Shown one piece after another: positions 11,994 to 22,749 of a stretch of DNA of 64,000 nt. The stretch is from contig OZ038466.1 in NCBI GenBank assembly GCA_964036295.1, positions 6,070,501 to 6,134,500 of the forward strand. Reading direction: 5' to 3'. A model generated the notes under the pieces. It was not told where the DNA came from and searched no databases. It saw nothing but the letters and a program-made list of their open reading frames with translations. Position 1 is the first letter of the stretch; the number at the start of each line of letters is the position of its first letter. Made by a program: the position numbers and the translations under genes. Source of the DNA: Plumapathes pennacea (taxonomy: Eukaryota > Cnidaria > Anthozoa > Antipatharia > Myriopathidae).

Positions 11994-12704
11994 TTAATCC
12001 TATGTGGACAGCAAAGACAAATGGATATACATTAGTTTAGAAGCACATTGTCATTAACTGATTCAAAATTAATTACAAAGTTTGCCGCAGGTTTAGTGTG
12101 TTGTACTGACGAATTCCTTTGGAAAACGAGTCCTTAAATTTATACGAATACAATTATAACATGAGCCATAAGGTGCGTCTGCCTTGACTATCATGTGAAA
12201 TGCACGTGAACATCACATGCAAGGCACAAAGCTCTACAAGTGCCATGAGGGGAAAGGGCCTTCGCCATACTGAGTACTTACTCTTATTTTAACCGTGTTC
12301 TCCGCGATGATTTTGTAGCCATGAAAGGGGCGTTGTATTTCCCATTCTCCTTGGAAAGATAAATTTCACCCATAAGAACTCGCGTTCGAAACGTCTTCCA
12401 ACAATCAGTTCTTACCTTCTCGGTTTCTGTAAACTTTAAGATGTTTGCAGTCCGGTGTGACAATATTTAGTAGATCTCCATATCCTGTGTCAGTGGCGTC
12501 GACTAAACAAGCACCAGTCAAGCACAAGTCTTCGTAGAAAGAAGAAAAGTGGAATGGCGATTATATCTAAGGGAAATGCTAGTTACTCCTTGGACGAAAC
12601 ATTTTGTTACCGTTGTCTGGTTTTCGGTATATGGTTATTTCATATCTCCACCTACGGAGTTTTACGACCTCACAGTTCCTCGATGATGGCTCCCTATGTT
12701 GCAT
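11994..12704 (-). CDS. Small family, member 4 (four coding exons)
   Basis: Exons are 12704–12611, 12529–12416, 12349–12282 and probably 11999–11994, giving 93 residues. Exon 1 shows C-E-V-V-K-L-R-R and Y-E-I-T-I-Y-R-K-P-D-N-G. Exon 2 shows L-T-G-A-C-L-V, G-Y-G-D-L-L-N-I-V and L-K-V-Y-R-N-R-E-G. Exon 3 shows G-E-W-E-I-Q-R-P but has no stop before its donor (AGA|GTAAGT). The next good acceptor, CCACATAG, opens on GAT TAA, which would end the protein two codons later. The first three exons are well supported; the last is a best guess. A Z-DNA-prone patch lies about 150–200 bases upstream of the start. Confidence 0.68.
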
Positions 12705-13385
12705 GTTTTGTTGGATTTTTTTAGTACGATACACCAGATTTGTCGAGTAATAAGCGTGAACCTAACTTTTTTAGTGCATTACTATCTGAACGTTGGACCG
12801 TCACTTATATGCATTGATGAGATACGAGCTTTGTATAAATGGTTCTCGGCAGCCGTATGCGCGTGTTCCTGTGTACTCGCGCGTGCTCAAGCGTTTGCGT
12901 GGTTATGTGCATGCATCCAGAACTGGCTCAGCTATTTAGAGATGTCAGCCATTTCACTAGCACTCGTGTGGAAAAAGTTATTTTATTAACAGTGTACGGA
13001 TACACGAAAGAGTGGCAAAGCACAATGATGGCCCCATCTCTGGTCAGCTTCCAATGTTAGAGTCTAGAAAAAAAATGTGGATACATATTAAATCTTTTCG
13101 ATTTAGTTCAAGTGTGCTTTGTTTTGTTGTGTGTTCAACATGTTTAACTGTGGCACAAACTCTTAACATATCTTTCCCTTAACACTTTCTTTCTATGCAG
13201 AGACAGCATTTCATTTTCTATGCTGTTTTTTCTTAACTCATTGTCAGGGATAATACAAAGAAAACTGACAAGAGTCACGAGAGGAAAAATATCTTGTGCG
13301 ATAATTGCACTACAACCAACTGCACGTTGCTGAATTTTGATCATTTGTAAAGTTCAGTGTTAAAGTAAAAATGTTGCGACTCACC

Positions 13386-14393
13386 TCAAGCTGAAACGTT
13401 TATTACTGCATCAATGTCGTTGGATGAATTGCCAAGTATAGACCAACCTGACATTTGAAGCACATAGTAAGTGAAAATCAATGTCACTTCATATTAATTG
13501 CACATAATGACGGACCTCACCTTTACTGTCTCTTGCAAAACAGAGCGGCCAGAGTAATTACCAACAAGTGTTATGATTACGATGTTTGTTCAACAGATAT
13601 ACTAAAGCAATTGAATTGGATAAACCTATCCCAAAGAAGATATAAACATAAGGCCATTACTCTGTATAAGATTATACATAAAATCTATCCTGAGTACCTC
13701 CAAAGTCAATTTGAAATGAATACTGTGGGTAACGTGTACAGTCTAAGAAATAGTGAATTAAAACTTCTCCTCCCAAAGCCTCGTACAGATGCCCTCAAAA
13801 ACAGTTTTGTATATAGTGGGGCTGCTCTGTGGAATAACTTACCCTTCCATATCAAATCAGCTCACTCTATGGCATCGTTCAAAAGGTTGCTTGATCACCA
13901 TTGTGATGCAATTTTTAATTGTACATAACTTTTATCTTGTATAGGAAGTTTATTCATATTTATATTGAATTGTAATTATTGAAGTTATATATAAATTTAT
14001 TAGTATGTTGTACGGCTTTCATGGAAAGCAATCTGTAAAGATTGATGAAATTCCGTAGTTAAATAAAGTTTCTTCTTCTTCTCCTGACGTCGATAATTTC
14101 ACCGTCACTTGTAACTATACTCAACTCGGTCCTGGCTCTCCTTCTGCGACTTAGACTATGTGATTCCTCAATTAAACACGCGAATCCAGTCACCTTAAAT
14201 TCTGAACATAATAACATACACTTCGTCAGTGCACGTGCGACAGAAGCTGGGTAAATTTCAAAGTCTTGTGTTCGTAGGATTTAAACTTGCCTCCGTCTGG
14301 TTTTTTTAAAATGACTATTGTTGTATTATCACTGTCAAATTTTTTTAGATGGACTACTTCACAGCGCGTTGAAGGTTCTGCAGACTGGGCCAT
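13386..14393 (-). pseudogene. Small three-exon family, member 5, split by a retrotransposon
   Basis: Exon 1 (14393–14291) contains C-E-V-V-H-L-K-K and T-T-I-V-I-L-K-K-P-D-G and ends at a GC donor, GGAG|GCAAGT. Exon 2 starts at 14201 with F-K-V-T-G-F-A-C-L-I and T-E-L-S-I-V, but after D-V-R it runs into the 3' end of a non-LTR retrotransposon at about 14085. Its last codons, R-D-S-K-G, and its GTGAGG donor reappear on the far side at 13533–13521. Exon 3 (13447–13386) reads G-W-S-I-L-G and ends in a stop one base before a donor. Apart from the insertion no frame is broken, so the inactivation is probably recent. The usual Y-G turn of exon 2 is replaced by an arginine run. Confidence 0.75.
13534..14085 (+). 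mobile_element. 5'-truncated non-LTR retrotransposon (RT C-terminal tail)
   Basis: The open frame up to 13928 encodes the region that follows the reverse-transcriptase domain in CR1/L2/RTE-like elements: L-Q-N-R-A-A-R-V-I-T, then L-N-W-I-N-L-S-Q-R-R, and finally G-A-A-L-W-N-N-L-P and F-K-R-L-L before the stop. The 3' non-coding part ends with AAATAAAG and a short TTC repeat, as expected of a target-primed insertion. The catalytic RT domain and endonuclease are missing. It lies inside exon 2 of family member 5, in the opposite direction to that gene. No clear target duplication is seen. Confidence 0.8.
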
Positions 14394-15054
14394 GATAAGT
14401 CTCAAAAGAACCGTTGCTTTCTCTTTGGGGTGTCACCTGAATTGCAACTGCGGCTCATCAGAAGTCTGTGTATACAAATTGTGCCCGTGCGGGTGAAGTA
14501 AGCGTTACCGTCATGTGATAAATTAAGAACACTCCTCCCTTTTATTTTATACACAACGTGCAAAAATAATAACTTACTATGTTCACAAGCACTAGGTTTC
14601 GGGCACTCACATGATGACCAGATCTTATAAAAAAATATATATAGTATGCACGGAGTCGGTATATGTCGATATATTTGATTGATTCTGTGTGATAGGGGCT
14701 TGGCGATGAAAACGCTGTGTAGGTAAATGATATAAACTTTTATTAAAATTACACTAGAGAAAAATGACAATACATGAAAAGAAATCGATCAGTTTCATCC
14801 AGAGGTGATGGCAATCTTGTATTTCCTGAAAGGAAAATGAGTATCTTGAGGCTATTGCGTTATTAGTGTTTAAAGGATCATTGCAGGGGGTGTTTCGTGG
14901 AGAATAGATTTAGCAACAGATGCACTCTTTCTCGACCTGTTTATTTATCAACATGTTTTGTAATGTTGCAGAAAGCACTGCCTTTTATATTTTATACCTC
15001 TCGTTTAATATACAGTAACTACTCACCCGAACTCAACTGCACTGCCAACCGATA

Positions 15055-15448
15055 TTACACAACTTCGTATAGCCAACTTGTCGTGTACCAGTCACCTACC
15101 AAAGAAAATCAATGTGTTATTTTCTATATATATTAAGTATATGAAGATAAGCAGTCCCTACCTCGGGAGTTTCGTGTGACCTTGAATGTATGGAGATCCT
15201 TAGTTCTGATGGTCACCTCGTGTGTGCCGTACGATCGCACCTCTCCCATGAATGTTGCCCCATTTTCACAAGTATCTAGAGAAGGTAGCAACAATAGTTA
15301 TGAAAAGAAGAAATTGGTTTTTGTCAAAAACATTTTGTCTTCCACGCAAATTCGCGTTGATGGATATTGTTGGGTAGTATTCGTCGGCTTTCTTTAGATT
15401 TACAACTTCCCAGAAACTTCTGGTATAATCCTAGTTTTGAGAAGACAT
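15055..15448 (-). pseudogene. Small three-exon family, member 6 (exon 1 defective)
   Basis: Exons 2 (15275–15162) and 3 (15095–15055) are intact: N-G-A-T-F-M-G, S-Y-G-T-H-E-V-T-I and V-T-R-N-S-R-G, then G-D-W-Y-T-T-S with Y-E-V-V-stop. Exon 1 (15448 to about 15340) clearly resembles members 10–13 (F-W-E-V-V-N-L-K-K, T-I-S-I), but codon 6 is TAG and the expected donor reads GGAAGACAAA, with no GT. Two independent defects in one exon argue against a sequencing error. Exon 2 could still be used with a different first exon, which the sequence does not show. Confidence 0.72.
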
Positions 15449-16206
15449 CTCTTTGAAGTGTCGCTGCGCAGCGTTCCTTCGATGGGAATGACACGGGATA
15501 GCTTCCAGGTTATTGCGACATCGTAATTTTGCTTATCTAAGCAGCTTTTATACCTATCTTAGCAGGTCTAAGAAATTTGAGATGTTTGTCTTAAAATAAT
15601 ACGTAGTCTCTTAAGTTGCTAAATTGGTAGTATTGCGCACAAGTTTTGGTGTAATGATATATGTAATCAACTGTTACCGAAAAGGTCGGCCCACAGTGCA
15701 TAACATAAAGTTTTGATAGTTAGATAAGTCCGCAAGCTTCGTATGTGTTCTTCTTTAAAATGCGAGAAATAACATCTCCACTCAGCCGTGCGCATATTGG
15801 TGTTTACGTGAGGAAAGCGAGATGAAACTGTTTGTGCTGGAAAATTCACGTTCGTTATTGCAAACGGTCATTTTATTGTTTTAGCCAGACAATGTACACG
15901 GTGAAAGGGTGTTTTTCGTCTTGTCTGCTGTGATATGTTTCTTCGTTAAATCTGTGAAGAGAATTACAGGAAGTGTTACTAAAAGCGCCACACAAGAGTG
16001 TCATTTCATTGCTCCTCGACTCAAAATGCTCTCGATTTACGTACATTTTCCGTGTATTGCCGAGTGAATAACACGAGTTTCACGTGGTAATTGTTTTGAT
16101 TGGAAATTAACAGTAGAAGTAAGTACGTTTATGTGATAAGTGTCCCTGTATTTCACGAAAAGTCGCCCATTCTCCCTCTCGTAAAGAGCGAATCACGCGT
16201 ATTACC

Positions 16207-16661
16207 TTACAGCTTGATCTTCTTTCCGTCGACTGCGACATATCCACAGGAATCATCTAAATTGTCCCATTCTCCTGGAAATAAGTTCATGATATCTATT
16301 AAAAAAGGAAACTAAGCCTGAATGGCGACAGATACATGCTCTTACCATTGTAGGATCTACGAGCCTTAAAATGCTCATAGTCATCGGCCACTATGTCCAA
16401 AACGTCTTTTCCGTATTCTTGCGATTGCCTTACCAAACACGCCGGCCCAGTTACGTCGTAGCCTTGACAAATAAAATACAGACATGTTACTCTGGCCGTG
16501 CGTGCAAGTGTCAAAATTCAAGATGAGAGCGTTTTTCAAATGCAATACTTGCTTCCGTCTGGTTTTCTGTATATACAAATCGTCACATGGTCATTTTCTT
16601 TCTTTTGAATCTTGATAATTTCACAGTAACAGCATTCTGGTTCTTCGTTTTGTCCTGCCAT
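16207..16661 (-). CDS. Small three-exon family, member 7
   Basis: Exons are 16661–16553, 16462–16346 and 16274–16207, giving 97 residues. Exon 1 has C-E-I-I-K-I-Q-K-K and V-T-I-C-I-Y-R-K-P-D-G and ends at GGAA|GCAAGT, a GC donor that keeps phase 1. The only nearby GT would break the phase. Exon 2 has V-T-G-P-A-C-L-V, E-Y-G-K-D-V-L-D-I-V and F-K-A-R-R-S-Y-N-G. Exon 3 reads G-E-W-D-N-L-D-D and ends in a stop one base before GTAATA. The start is the first ATG (M-A-G-Q-N-E-E-P). It shares the GC donor with member 5 but not its disruption. The function is unknown. Confidence 0.72.
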
Positions 16662-16887
16662 GGTTGTTGAGCGCGTTAGCTCCGGTGTAATTTATAATTG
16701 GTCAGTCTGTCAATCATTGTCGCTGAGCTATCTTTGGGTCGTTATGTAATCTACATAATCTTGAGTGTTCCCTGCTCCAGCTGTAACTGTTTCCCTCTAA
16801 CAATAAAAAAATGAGATATACATAGAGAGGCATGGTGTTTTTTCGTTTGTATGCAATTCGTAACTGAATTCTGTTTGCATCTGTATC

Positions 16888-16960
16888 ACGATGCATGAGC
16901 ACGCGCGTGTGCGCATTGATACGCGCACGCGTGATAGTGTAGTGACGTCGCGCGAGACAT
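16888..16960. promoter_or_regulatory. Alternating CG/CA (Z-DNA-prone) tract
   Basis: GAGCACGCGCGTGTGCGCAT and ATACGCGCACGCGTGATAGT, followed by GTAGTGACGTCGCGCGAGAC, lie about 230 bases upstream of the member 7 start. The pattern and the AGTGACG tail match the tracts at 11583 and 20885. Confidence 0.4.
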
Positions 16961-17295
16961 GTTTAATTGTAGGGAAGTTTTCTTTTCGCAGTAAAGGTGG
17001 ACACCATAATATGATTAGCATGTTTTTATTTGTTGTAAGACATTTTGTACAACTAGAGCTACAAAACAAACTTGATGCCGGTTCAGCCCAACGTTATCCA
17101 TTTAATCTGTCAATCTGCAAAGAAATCAGAAACGAGGGTTTAAGTTATTTTGTGCCGTGTCAGTTGCCTTGTCATGCTACCGGCTTTCTCGGTAAAACGA
17201 GCACGTAAAATAGCACTTTCTAAATCTTGTCTGTAAAACGGGGCATCGACGTAGATAAATGGCAGTTAGCGACTCCCCGTATAAACAGACGTACG

Positions 17296-17850
17296 TTAGC
17301 TGCGATCTGTAATTTTTCGCCGTAGCGCGCACCTATCAGAAATTTCTGGAATCATACATTAATTAAACGTACTGACGACATCAATGATTTGCTTGTCTTA
17401 CCTCGGCTAGGAGGTGGGACGTAAGCTACCGCCTGGTCTGTCAGATGTCCTGTATCGGTTGTAAAACCTAAAGGAAAATAGAATCTGATTTGAGTATAAA
17501 TCTTGAAAGTATCTTGAAACGTTAACTGAATTTGTTTCTTACCTCCTTTACGATCTCGTGTGATTTTCACGACAGTACCGATGGGAGCGAGTATCCTGAT
17601 TTTTTCTTTACCGTACCCGTCTTCGGTTTTGTCCAGAAATAGGCCGTTCTGTACGTGATACTCTACGAAAGAGCAGAATGAACGGTTAACTCACTGCTTG
17701 GATGACGACTCGTGAATTTAGATTTAGATAGTATTTACCTCCATGCATTGGTGTTCTGTATACTGTTATAACTCCGTGAGTTGGGAGCCAAATTTTCAGT
17801 ATTTGGTGCAAGGTACTCAATTCGCCGTCTGGTGGTTGGTACGTCGTCAT
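17296..17850 (-). CDS. Small family, member 8 (four coding exons, most divergent)
   Basis: Exons are 17850–17739, 17662–17543, 17467–17402 and 17345–17296, all in phase 1, giving 115 residues, the longest of the array. Exon 1 has H-Q-I-L-K-I-W-L-P and G-V-I-T-V-Y-R-T-P. Exon 2 has H-V-Q-N-G-L-F-L, G-Y-G-K-E-K-I-R-I-L and V-V-K-I-T-R-D-R-K-G. Exon 3 lacks the usual tryptophan and stop (D-Q-A-V-A-Y-V-P-P-P-S-R). An extra exon, E-I-S-D-R-C-A-L-R-R, then leads to a stop just before GTACGT. All donors and acceptors fit GT–AG. The C-terminal replacement suggests changed function or relaxed constraint. Confidence 0.66.
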
Positions 17851-19869
17851 GAGTTATATTCACGATTTACGAATTAACACAGTAGTAAATTTGAGTGGTC
17901 TGAGCTTCGTTTTTGGCAAAGCGCAATAGTCTTTCCCTTCCATAAAATTAGTTTATATGCGCTAACAACAGCCAATCAAGGTACGTTGTATGTGAGTGTA
18001 CAATTCGCTGATTAAAGTGGAGTATGACGAGAGGGGGAAAGCCCTGAACGAGGTGAAGATTCCAATCCTAGTCCATACCCCAGTGGTGCAACTCAGCAAT
18101 ATATGTACGCGCGCGCAGTATTGCTCTCTGAACGTCGGAGATTGTCAGAGTACTCTTATTTAAATGTGATTATTTGTTGCGAGTGGAATCCACATCATAG
18201 CTTATGTGAGGTAGACTTCTCTTGCGCTGCCGGGTTTAGCTAAATCATATTAGTTTTTGTTCCTGTAAAATCTTTACCTTTGGTATAAACAATGTTATGC
18301 TGCTCCTTCATTAAGGGATCCCGTTGGGTCGTAGGCGTCCCTTTCTTTCTCCATCCTTTACCTGATTCTAGTGCAGAAGTTTGTAAAATAACTGTTTACA
18401 TGGCTGAGTGGAAGCGAATTTTGTCTCGAAGCCTCCAGTTGTCGTGCGCAAGAACAGCGAGACATCCTCGTGCTTACCGTCTTTCCCACGCGTGTGTACA
18501 CGCACGCAATATTTCGAGTTGCAAGCCCTGTCGCCGTTTCAGATTGTTTGTCTTTTTAGTTTCGATTAAATTTGGTGTCTGCCTTTTAGCATTCTCCAAA
18601 CCCTCTGCATAGAGTAAACCCGATCTCAGCATAAGGCATCTTTAGAAAGGGCAACACTGACCCCGAAGACGGTAAAAAATGAGATATATCAATCTATTTG
18701 GCGACTTGTTATTACGCGTCTCTGTTTGCGTGCGAATGCGTGTCGTCGACTTTGTGAGTTTGCCTGACAGCTTCACATTTCATTTTGCGGCACCATGTGC
18801 AAGCACATAGCTTGTATATTTTGCAACGATTGCTAGATCAAGAAGAATTTCGAGGGACTCGTAGACACCTGGCTAAAAGTCATTAAAAGGTATGGCAGTG
18901 TTCGATTGTATCAACAGAGAACAGAATACATGTCTCCGTAAGCCGTGCATCGCCCATCTGAACATTTACAACTAACAAGCGAAACAAGTAAAAAAATGAG
19001 AAGTGTGATTAAATATCTCAAACAAACATGCTTTCGTCCAGTCGAACATTTCATGTCCCTGTGTGATCTGTAGTAAGAAGGATGTGTTAAATGTATTTTT
19101 CGACACAAAGGTAATAATATTGCGGTAGGACGGTGAATCGATTCCCAAGAGTTCTCTCATCCGAGATGTTGGTAGCCTACATACAAGTGCTGATAGAAGA
19201 ACCCCTCGTGTTGCCATTTAAACCTACTAACTGTTTATTTTCTTCAAAATTACTTAGATGTCATACATGCATTTTCTTCCTCTAGAAAAACGACATCGGG
19301 CGAAAGAGCTCGAACCAAATAGACCGCACTTCGTGCTCTAGGAGAAATGAACGTGTATTAGTGACTTGCATAGGGCATATTCTGTTAAAGTTATTGCGTA
19401 AGCTATCTCTGATTTCTTATTAATGTGATAAAATTAGTTTAGTTGCTTGTCCTTTACGATAATTCGTAATTTATTGCTGCAAGGCCAAATTAATCAATGC
19501 GGGATTACGTGGTTTTAGTTTTTAAGAGATGTTTGAAGAGTTTCTTGCGATTGTTGCTAAAAACGTTTAATGGTGCCGCACACTAGGAACATGTAGCGGC
19601 GACGTGCAGCCCGATTTTGTTGCTGCCACGTGTCCCGACAACATGACCACCAGTGTAAAGGTACCTTAAATATCACAACCTTCGAGTAACACTGCAACAC
19701 ATCTTCCGTTATTTTGACCGTTAATTTTTTATAGTTATCGATGTTACTATTTTTCATGCTGAGCAATGTGCCTGATACTGCGAACATGGCCTTTGTTTGA
19801 TCTTGAATACGGTCGTGGTGGCCGTTCAAAAAACGAACGAACATTCAAAGAGTTTCTGTGGTGCTTACC
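17851..19869. other. Intergenic; repeated CG/CA tracts, no gene supported
   Basis: A GTACGCGCGCGC patch at 18100–18120 and a CACGCGTGTGTACACGCACG patch at 18487–18510 recall the tract at 29590. Below 19844 the sequence following member 9 (…V-S-G-T-L-L on the minus strand) has a decayed paralogue near 29200. It is probably the terminal non-coding exon of member 9. An 81-codon minus-strand frame at 19217–18972 has no supporting feature. Confidence 0.4.
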
Positions 19870-20317
19870 TTACAATTGGAGAGTTCTTTTTTCTTTAACC
19901 GTGTATCCTTTGTCATCAATCAATGACCAGCCTATATACGGGAGAACTATTTAGAACACGACATGTAATCCAGACGAAGTGCTTCTGCATGTTTTCGTAC
20001 CTTGTCGATCACATTGTGTTTTGATGACTTCCCCGTAAATAGAGACGATTGTTAGCTCGATAGGGCCGTACCCATTGCCATCTATGTGCACTAAGCAGCC
20101 GCCACCAGTCACTTTGAAATCTGGATTTGAGTAAAGAAGAAAAAGAAAACAGTTAGCAATACCACGAGCCGCGTGATGGGGCTGTTGTCGAACCTTCATA
20201 ATTAGTTCTCTTACCATTTCGTGTTTTGAAAATGTAAATGTTGTTTTTAGTGAACCAGTATTCTTTTTGGAGATGGACCACAACGGTTGAAGTAGGCGGA
20301 TCAATATTTTGAGACAT
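19870..20317 (-). CDS. Small three-exon family, member 9
   Basis: Exons are 20317–20215, 20120–20001 and 19931–19870, giving 94 residues. Exon 1 has T-V-V-V-H-L-Q-K-E and N-I-Y-I-F-K-T-R-N-G. Exon 2 has F-K-V-T-G-G-G-C-L-V, G-Y-G-P-I-E-L-T-I-V and a less typical end, I-K-T-Q-C-D-R-Q-G. Exon 3 reads G-W-S-L-I-D-D-K-G-Y and ends L-Q-L-stop one base before GTAAGC. All junctions are GT–AG in phase 1. A degraded copy of its third exon and downstream flank lies at about 29190–29345, so the locus has been duplicated at least once. The function is unknown. Confidence 0.74.
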
Positions 20318-21928
20318 TCTAAACTGCGTCTTGCCTTGCGAGACACCGCGTAAATACGTTTTTTGGGCGTGAGGTCAGCGGCAAATGCACAAACTGTGGA
20401 TTCAGAATGTTGCAGATTTTGTAGGTCAGTGTAACGCTCGTAAACCCTCAGGGCTTGGGCAAGAAACTCAATACCAGGACTGGATACTAATAGTTAAGTT
20501 AGATTCAATACATATTTTTTTATCACTATTGTTATTTATTATTCTGTAACATAAGTGTACACAAGAAAAACAAAGCTTGCATACGAATGAAGTTTCACCT
20601 CGAATTAGAATAAGTTAGATAGTAACGGCGACGAATGCTGACCAACGCAAGTAACGTCAAGTAACGTATTTCAGTGGTGTCCTATTATAGATATTATGGT
20701 AGAATTTGAAATTTGATGGCGTACGGACGTGAGTTGATCTCACTTTACCTCTTGTTTAGTTTCTTCATAAATCATCATTAGGATGAAAGTCTTGGCTGCT
20801 GGACATGTTTTGGATAATAAGCTGCGCCAGAGGGGGACTCTTGTCATTCCTCGATGTCACGCATGATAAATTAAGTGGATAGTCTCGCGCTTTTTCTTCT
20901 GCGCGTGTACGCGCGCGCGCAATGTTTGAAGTGACGAAATATCGTGTGTGTCCTTGCGCGTTTTCTCGTTTACACCGTTGGCTGACAGTTTGTGACAATC
21001 ATTTCTTGTTATTCAGAATTGTGTGGATGTTTGCAGCGCGCGCTGTTTTCTCTGTGCGCATTGCAAGTTGTTATATTTGACGGAGCAGTCATTACCACTG
21101 GGTAAATGCTTTTTATTATTCTTATTACACATTTTAGAATGCAAATATATTATAAAGCGAGACAGTGTAAATATGGAAGCCTGTTGCATGTGTCAAGAAG
21201 CGAACAAACAACCGAAATCTGTATGCGATGTTTTTCACAACAATTTCGATAATCTTATAACAATCATATACGACAAGAAGCCTTTCTTGTATCCAGAGTA
21301 TGATACTCTTGTAGTCCCTACGAAGAGAATAGAGCAGATAGCTTTTTTGTCCTGTATAATACAGAGATACTGATACCAACTTGGCGGTACGAACAGCCAC
21401 TTGTCTGTGTATGTTTGATAGTGTTGTGGCAGCAGTTGACAAAACTATTACATTGTTATAGTCTTCACTGCTGTTTAACGGTATACTACATCTTTTCAAG
21501 TTTTAAAAGAAGGTTGAAATCTCATCTATTCAAAGAGCACTATGGTTGTGTTACACTGGTCGATTTGCAACGGTACGATGTTGCGCTAAAAATCGTTGAG
21601 GTGTAACATCCCATTGCAAACGGTTTTTCACGATATTTTGCAGTGCTGCAACCAGTTGCAAGTTTTTGAAAGCGATTTAAGAGCTTTGAACACCGTTGCG
21701 TGAACTTGGAGCAAATCGGCGTTGCAAATCGCTTTGTTCATAAACAGCGACAAGTACTATTGTGTGATTTTGTGTGGAGAACTGATGTACAAATTTGACC
21801 GTAATGATCAAGATGCCTTACATTGCTCATAGATGCATTTACTCTCTATGTTTTCATGGAATAACCTCTCGCTATTTTAGATAGTGGACGAACTCACCTA
21901 AATGCAAATGCGCAGGTATTCCATTTTG
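20318..21928. other. Intergenic, duplicated with 25643 onwards
   Basis: From about 20608 the sequence (GTTAGATAGTAACGGCGACG and onwards) repeats at 25643 with few changes. From about 21000 it also repeats at 23486 and 26040. A block-specific insertion rich in GTTGCAA motifs occupies about 21545–21770. The frames seen here are in intergenic copies and no exon is supported. Confidence 0.6.
20885..20945. promoter_or_regulatory. Z-DNA-prone tract with TGAAGTGACG tail
   Basis: CTGCGCGTGTACGCGCGCGC followed by AATGTTTGAAGTGACGAAAT. The copy at 25915 is nearly the same and older relatives lie at 11583 and 16888. Confidence 0.4.
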
Positions 21929-22514
21929 CTACACAACTTCGTAATGAATACTCCTCGCGTACCAACCTACCAAAGAAATTAGTTATTTATTTGCAGATAT
22001 TACGGATTTAAAGATAAATCGATTAAATGAAATGCTAGTCTCTGCGAGAACTAGTCTGGGTTGGCAAAGAGATAAAATTGATAAAAGTGATGTGGTGTTC
22101 TATACACCGTAAAGACAGTGTTACGTTTCTAGCGTTAGCTCTTCGTCGGAGCAAGTAACAAGCATACAACCTTCGGTTGTCACATTATAGGGATAAACGG
22201 TCTTTACCTTGGGATTTACTTCTTATGACCTCGAAGGCATCGTGTTTTTTAGGTTTGATGGTCACTGTGTATTCGCCAAGTCCATTTTCCCCGTGGTCGT
22301 GCACCAGTTTCGCAGCTCCATTTACAATGATTTCTGTAGAGAGCAAGAACAACGTTTATCGAAATATTAAACGAAACACAATGCCAAGAAATACTTTCTT
22401 ACTTCCAGACGAATATCTGGTGATAGAAATCGATGGTAAGGGGTCAGGTATTTTCTTCAGGTTTACTGTCCAGAAACTGCTGGGCGTGTCATCCTTGCTT
22501 TGCCAAAGACCCAT
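21929..22514 (-). CDS. Small three-exon family, member 10 (possible N-myristoylation)
   Basis: Exons are 22514–22403, 22333–22208 and 21966–21929, giving 91 residues. The N-terminus M-G-L-W-Q-S fits the M-G-x-x-x-S myristoylation pattern, so membrane attachment is possible. Exon 1 has F-W-T-V-N-L-K-K and S-I-S-I-T-R. Exon 2 has V-N-G-A-A-K-L-V, L-G-E-Y-T-V-T-I and V-I-R-S-K-S-Q-G. Exon 3 reads G-W-Y-A-R-S with Y-E-V-V-stop, 31 bases before a GTGAGT donor. The frame is open upstream, but no ATG lies before this one. The TATA-like element is about 110 bases upstream. Confidence 0.76.
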
Positions 22515-22618
22515 TTTTTCAATGCTTTGTACTTTTACTTCTAAAACGATGGTGCTGTAGACGTTTTTCAACGAAAGAGACAAGAACGGGACGAAGCATA
22601 CGTAAGCAAGTCTTTTAT

Positions 22619-22670
22619 GTCTATAAATGGAAGCCTATTTAGGGAAACAAAGGAACTTTCAGCCAATGAG
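22619..22670 (-). promoter_or_regulatory. Conserved TATA/CCAAT-like promoter of member 10
   Basis: On the minus strand TCTCATTGGCTGAAAG is followed by CTAAATAGGCTTCCATTTAT and AGACAT. The same block stands 105–150 bases upstream of the start codons of members 11, 12 and 13, while surrounding sequence varies more. A TATA box with an inverted CCAAT upstream is the natural reading. Confidence 0.5.
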
Positions 22671-22749
22671 ATTTTTTGTTCTTTTGGTAAAATACAAATG
22701 ATTATGCTATGGTGCAATAGTTTCTTTAATTGATAAGATTTAGGTTATT

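Noticed and set aside
13455..13533. First 26 codons of the plus-strand frame that continues into the retrotransposon
   Set aside because: This part reads through intron and exon ends of family member 5 on the other strand; only sequence from about 13534 belongs to the element.
18972..19217. 81-codon minus-strand frame starting M-A-T-R-G-V-L-L
   Set aside because: No family motif, splice signal or second copy; chance length for AT-rich DNA.
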